8,137 nt of DNA from JBDNBY01 sp039767595 (GTDB taxonomy: Bacteria; Pseudomonadota; Alphaproteobacteria; Rhodobacterales; Rhodobacteraceae): positions 1 through 8,137 of the forward strand of contig JBDNBY010000015.1 of NCBI GenBank assembly GCA_039767595.1, written 5' to 3'. The notes beneath the pieces were generated by a model. It was given only the letters and a program-made list of their open reading frames with translations, did no database searches and had not been told where the DNA came from. Made by a program: the position numbers and the translations under genes. Positions 5,069 through 8,137 of this stretch are shown here, piece by piece (the stretch's first letter is position 1; each line of letters opens with the position of its first letter).

Positions 5069-6204
5069 CGCGGCAGCATCGTTTGACTGGGCCCATTATC
5101 AAGCTCTTCGAAATCAAAATTATCCAAGCGCTTGGCGCGGTTTGAAGCTTTGCCTGCACTGATTTTGATATCAGAGATATCCTTGGCCGCTTGATTAAAA
5201 TGCCGATCAAGATTTTCGACCCGCGTGCCCAAACGCTCGATATCCGAAAACAACAGGCCCAATTCACGGCGGATGGCACCGGCTTGTTCTTGCATGCGAG
5301 CGTCTTTTAAGATCGCGCGCATCGTATGCAGGGTCGCCATGCATGTCGTCGGAGAGACGATCCAGACCCGCGCCGCAAATCCATCCCGCACAATTTCCGG
5401 AAAATTGGAGTGCAACTCGGCGTACACGGCCTCTGAGGGTAAAAACATCAAGGCGCCATCGGCTGTTTCACCTTCGATGATATATTTTTCTGTGATCGCT
5501 TTGATATGGCTGCGCACGGATTGGCGAAACATTTGCGCCGCCCGTGTGGCCGCCTCGGGCGAGGTCGCATTGCGCAGCGCCTCATAGGCCTCAAGCGGGA
5601 ATTTGCTATCAATCACAATCGGCCCCGGAGGATTGGGCAGATGCACCATGCAATCCGGCCGCGTGCCATTCGACAGCTGCCCCTGCCAAGTATAGCTATC
5701 TTTGGGTAGGGCTTTACCTACAATATCACGCAGCTGAATTTCGCCAAAGGCCCCGCGCGTTTGCTTGTTCGACAAGATATCTTGCAAACTCAGAACATCC
5801 CCAGACAGGCGAGTGATGTTATCCTGCGCCTTGTCAATCGCGGCGAGACGCTGCTGCAATTCACCCAATGAATGCGCTGTTCGCCGCGCGCTGCCTTGCA
5901 AGGACTCTGTCATCGTATTTTGAACTTGCACCAGACGGCTTTCCATCAGTTGCATCATCTGCGTTTGCGCCGAGGTTTGCGTCTCGGCCACATGCGATAA
6001 GCCCCCACTCAGGCGCTCTTGGCCTTGGCCCAGCGCCTCAATCCTTTGGGCAAGCGCGTGCATCATTTGCGCCTCACCTTGGCCAGAGCGCCCCACACGG
6101 CGCAGCACCATCATGAGGAGCACCGCAACGAGCACTCCCAAGCCGACCAAGAGCCAGAGCATCACAGGCAAACCGCCCATTTGTGTATTCAACGTCTCAA
6201 TCAT
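5065..6204 (-). CDS. rmuC: DNA recombination protein RmuC family
   Basis: This 379-residue protein has the standard RmuC architecture. A short N-terminus is followed by a single transmembrane segment at about 13-34 (MLWLLVGLGVLVAVLLMMVL), then a glutamine- and heptad-rich coiled coil at about 43-135, and the RmuC domain (PF02646) with its PD-(D/E)XK-nuclease-like fold. Conserved pieces are TRGAFGEIQL (149-158), DCMVHLP and VIDSKFPLEAYE (187-198), LPSEAVYAEL (255-264) and SPTTCMATLHTM (284-295). The acidic/lysine pattern of E155, D189 and K191 looks like an intact nuclease site. RmuC limits inversion of short inverted repeats in E. coli and has been linked to phage restriction, but its biochemical activity is poorly defined. 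The coiled coil and anchor suggest it works at the inner membrane. The ATG at 6202-6204 overlaps the mutL stop as ATGA, and no good ribosome site precedes it, so translation is probably coupled to mutL. Confidence 0.95.
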   Translation of the reverse strand: MIETLNTQMGGLPVMLWLLVGLGVLVAVLLMMVLRRVGRSGQGEAQMMHALAQRIEALGQGQERLSGGLSHVAETQTSAQTQMMQLMESRLVQVQNTMTESLQGSARRTAHSLGELQQRLAAIDKAQDNITRLSGDVLSLQDILSNKQTRGAFGEIQLRDIVGKALPKDSYTWQGQLSNGTRPDCMVHLPNPPGPIVIDSKFPLEAYEALRNATSPEAATRAAQMFRQSVRSHIKAITEKYIIEGETADGALMFLPSEAVYAELHSNFPEIVRDGFAARVWIVSPTTCMATLHTMRAILKDARMQEQAGAIRRELGLLFSDIERLGTRVENLDRHFNQAAKDISDIKISAGKASNRAKRLDNFDFEELDNGPSQTMLPR

Positions 6205-8129
6205 GTGCGCCCAAACAGTTTTTCAATGTCACTTAGGCTCAGCTCCACAAAGGTTGGGCGGCCATGATTACATTGCCCCGAATTTGGGGTCGCTTCCATT
6301 TCGCGCAACAGCGCGTTCATCTCATCCACCTTCATCCGCCGTCCTGACCGGATCGATCCGTGGCACGACATCCGACTGAGGATCGCATGCAGCTTCGTTT
6401 CAATGAGCGCCGCCGGCGACACATCATCCACCGCCTCAAGCAGATCCAAGACTAATGTCTTAGCATCGACCACCCCTAATATCGCGGGGGTTTCCTGAAC
6501 GGCAATGGCCGTGGCGCCAAAGGGTTCGATCCCCAACCCCAGCTGGGCAAAGGCGTCTTGAAATTCCAACAGGCTATCGCGTTCATTGGCGCTGAGCTCA
6601 ATAATCTCGGGGATCAACAACGCTTGGCGCGCCACACCCGAGGCGCCCATCTGCGTTTTGAGCTTTTCATACACCAAACGCTCGTGCGCGGCATGTTGAT
6701 CGACCATGATCATACCGCTTTGCGTCTGGGCGATGATGTAGTTTTCATGCACTTGCGCGCGCGCCGCCCCCAAGGGATAGTCGCCGGCTTCAACAGACGG
6801 CAGGACGCTGTCCTCGCTTTGGGCGTGCGGCGCCATGGCCTGATACATAGTCGCACGCTCGGCAAAGCTGCCCTGCGCAGAGAAATACGCCTCAGGGGTT
6901 GTGTAAACGGGCCGCGAGATACTAGTCTGCCGCGATCCAAAATCCATTTGATACACCCGCGGCGCCGAGGTGTCCGCAGGTGCCGCGCCATCCATCGGAC
7001 GCTGCATCATGCCCGTCATGGCCGCAGACAACGTATCCGATGTCTGCGCACCGGCCGCCGCAATCGCATTGCGCACAGCGCCGACCAACAAGCTTCGCAC
7101 ATCGGACGCTTCTCTAAATCGCACTTCGGCCTTAGCGGGATGCACATTCACATCCACCATCGGCGGAGGCACCTCTAGGAATAAGGCAAACGCCGGATGC
7201 CGATCCTTGGACAGCACATCCGAATAGGCGGCGCGCACCGCACCCGTTAGGGATTTGTCCTTAACAGGTCGTCCATTGACAAAAATATACTGCACACTGG
7301 CCGATCCACGGGCAAATGTCGGCAGACCGGCATAGCCGCCCAACCAATATGGCCCCCGCTGCGCATCAATTTTCAGCGCATTCTCAATAAAGCTTGTCCC
7401 AAGAACCGCACGCAGTCGGCCGTGCAGCGCATCAAACAAGTCGCCCTGTTCGGCAAACACACGAAATAGCTCTTTATGCCCGGCGTCCGTTCGGTCGGTG
7501 AGGGTAAAGGCGACGCTCGGCTCGGCCATGGCCATGCGCTTGATCACATCTACAATCGCCCGTGTCTCTGCGACATCCGAGCGCATGAATTTTAACCGCG
7601 CCGGCGTTGCAAAAAACAGATCCCTAAGGGAAATCACCGTCCCTTGGTTGCCCGCGCTGGGACGCGCGCCGGTGACCTTGCCGCCGTCTACTTGGATTTC
7701 ATGTGCCACGCCTTCGGCCGTGCGCGAAATAATCGTCAGCCGGCCCACCGCCCCCAAGGAGGGCAGCGCCTCGCCGCGAAAACCAAAGGACTGGATATTC
7801 ACCAAATCCGACCCATCGATTTTCGAGGTCGCGTGCCGCGTCACGGCTAGGGGCAAATCCTCGGCACTCATGCCGCATCCGTCGTCACTGACTTGGATCA
7901 AAGTCTTGCCACCATTGGCAATGTCGATTTGGATCGCCCGCGCGCCGGCATCAATGGCATTTTCCACCAATTCTTTGACCGCAGAGGCCGGCCGTTCAAC
8001 CACTTCGCCGGCAGCGATTTGATTGATGGCAATTTCATCAAGCTGGCGGATCACGGGGCGCGGCGCGCCTGCCTCGGGCGATGCGCTGGCCTGAGAATCA
8101 AGGGGCATATTGTGTGTGGCTTGGCTCAT
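6201..8129 (-). CDS. mutL: DNA mismatch repair endonuclease MutL
   Basis: This 642-residue MutL couples mismatch recognition by MutS to strand incision. The N-terminal GHKL ATPase domain has QIAAGEVVERPASAVKELVENAIDAGA, with catalytic Glu53 and Mg-binding Asn57, then SDDGCGM (81-87) and FGFRGEALPSL (115-125). The transducer domain contains VNGRPVKD and VDVNVHPAKAEVRF. A low-complexity linker leads to the C-terminal dimer/endonuclease domain. This carries the intact metal-site motif DQHAAHERLVYE (477-488), a likely beta-clamp-binding QALLIP (502-507), SCHGSIRSGR with Cys589, CNHGRP with Cys620, and the terminal FGRT. The active endonuclease motif fits an organism that lacks MutH. The ATG at 8127-8129 gives about 24 residues before the conserved core compared with E. 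coli. A second in-frame ATG at 8106-8108 would shorten the protein by seven residues, and neither has a strong ribosome site. The gene starts eight bases from the window edge, so its promoter is outside. Confidence 0.97.
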   Translation of the reverse strand: MSQATHNMPLDSQASASPEAGAPRPVIRQLDEIAINQIAAGEVVERPASAVKELVENAIDAGARAIQIDIANGGKTLIQVSDDGCGMSAEDLPLAVTRHATSKIDGSDLVNIQSFGFRGEALPSLGAVGRLTIISRTAEGVAHEIQVDGGKVTGARPSAGNQGTVISLRDLFFATPARLKFMRSDVAETRAIVDVIKRMAMAEPSVAFTLTDRTDAGHKELFRVFAEQGDLFDALHGRLRAVLGTSFIENALKIDAQRGPYWLGGYAGLPTFARGSASVQYIFVNGRPVKDKSLTGAVRAAYSDVLSKDRHPAFALFLEVPPPMVDVNVHPAKAEVRFREASDVRSLLVGAVRNAIAAAGAQTSDTLSAAMTGMMQRPMDGAAPADTSAPRVYQMDFGSRQTSISRPVYTTPEAYFSAQGSFAERATMYQAMAPHAQSEDSVLPSVEAGDYPLGAARAQVHENYIIAQTQSGMIMVDQHAAHERLVYEKLKTQMGASGVARQALLIPEIIELSANERDSLLEFQDAFAQLGLGIEPFGATAIAVQETPAILGVVDAKTLVLDLLEAVDDVSPAALIETKLHAILSRMSCHGSIRSGRRMKVDEMNALLREMEATPNSGQCNHGRPTFVELSLSDIEKLFGRT

Positions 8130-8137
8130 ACCACAAA

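Noticed and set aside
6558..7178. A 206-codon open frame on the + strand opposite mutL
   Set aside because: It is rich in Arg, His and Ile with no recognisable fold, and the opposite strand encodes the conserved MutL linker and endonuclease domain.

Overview
The window looks like a chromosomal segment of a marine alphaproteobacterium of the Rhodobacterales/Roseobacter group. The evidence is the strong resemblance of the central regulatory pair to the RpoE-ChrR system of Rhodobacter sphaeroides, the alphaproteobacterial style of MutL and RmuC, moderate GC content and very tight gene packing. No mobile element, RNA gene, CRISPR array or long repeat is visible. Every stretch is coding except a 99-base divergent intergenic region, a 41-base gap inside the leftward operon and a few bases at the right edge.

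Layout, left to right. (1) The C-terminal end of a histidine-phosphatase-like protein runs into the window on the + strand. (2) A leftward four-gene operon, in transcription order, encodes a flavin-dependent amine-oxidase-type oxidoreductase, a DUF1365 protein, a membrane-anchored DUF3833 protein and a short-chain dehydrogenase. (3) Divergent from it on the + strand are an ECF sigma factor (rpoE, group ECF11 type) and its zinc-binding cupin anti-sigma factor (chrR). (4) Convergent with chrR is a second leftward pair, mutL then rmuC (mismatch repair endonuclease and a RmuC-family protein), joined by an ATGA start/stop overlap.

How it works together: in R. sphaeroides, ChrR holds RpoE inactive until singlet oxygen (or organic hydroperoxide) is present. 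RpoE then activates its own operon and genes for membrane lipid modification and photooxidative protection. ChrR here keeps all eight zinc ligands and the C-terminal Cys-X-Cys pair, with the same relative spacing I recall from R. sphaeroides, so the sensor is expected to work. The neighbouring leftward operon is the lipid-modification arm that usually accompanies this regulator. It lacks the cyclopropane-fatty-acid-synthase-like methyltransferase and the transporter I would expect between the DUF1365 and DUF3833 genes. The shared intergenic region holds an RpoE-like promoter towards rpoE (TGATG, 17 bases, TAAG) whose -10 lies inside a perfect palindrome ACTTAAGT. The same palindrome could supply the -10 of the opposing operon.

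I see no wholly new system. The points most worth a second look are the possible shared symmetric -10 between regulator and target operon, and the compacted lipid operon.
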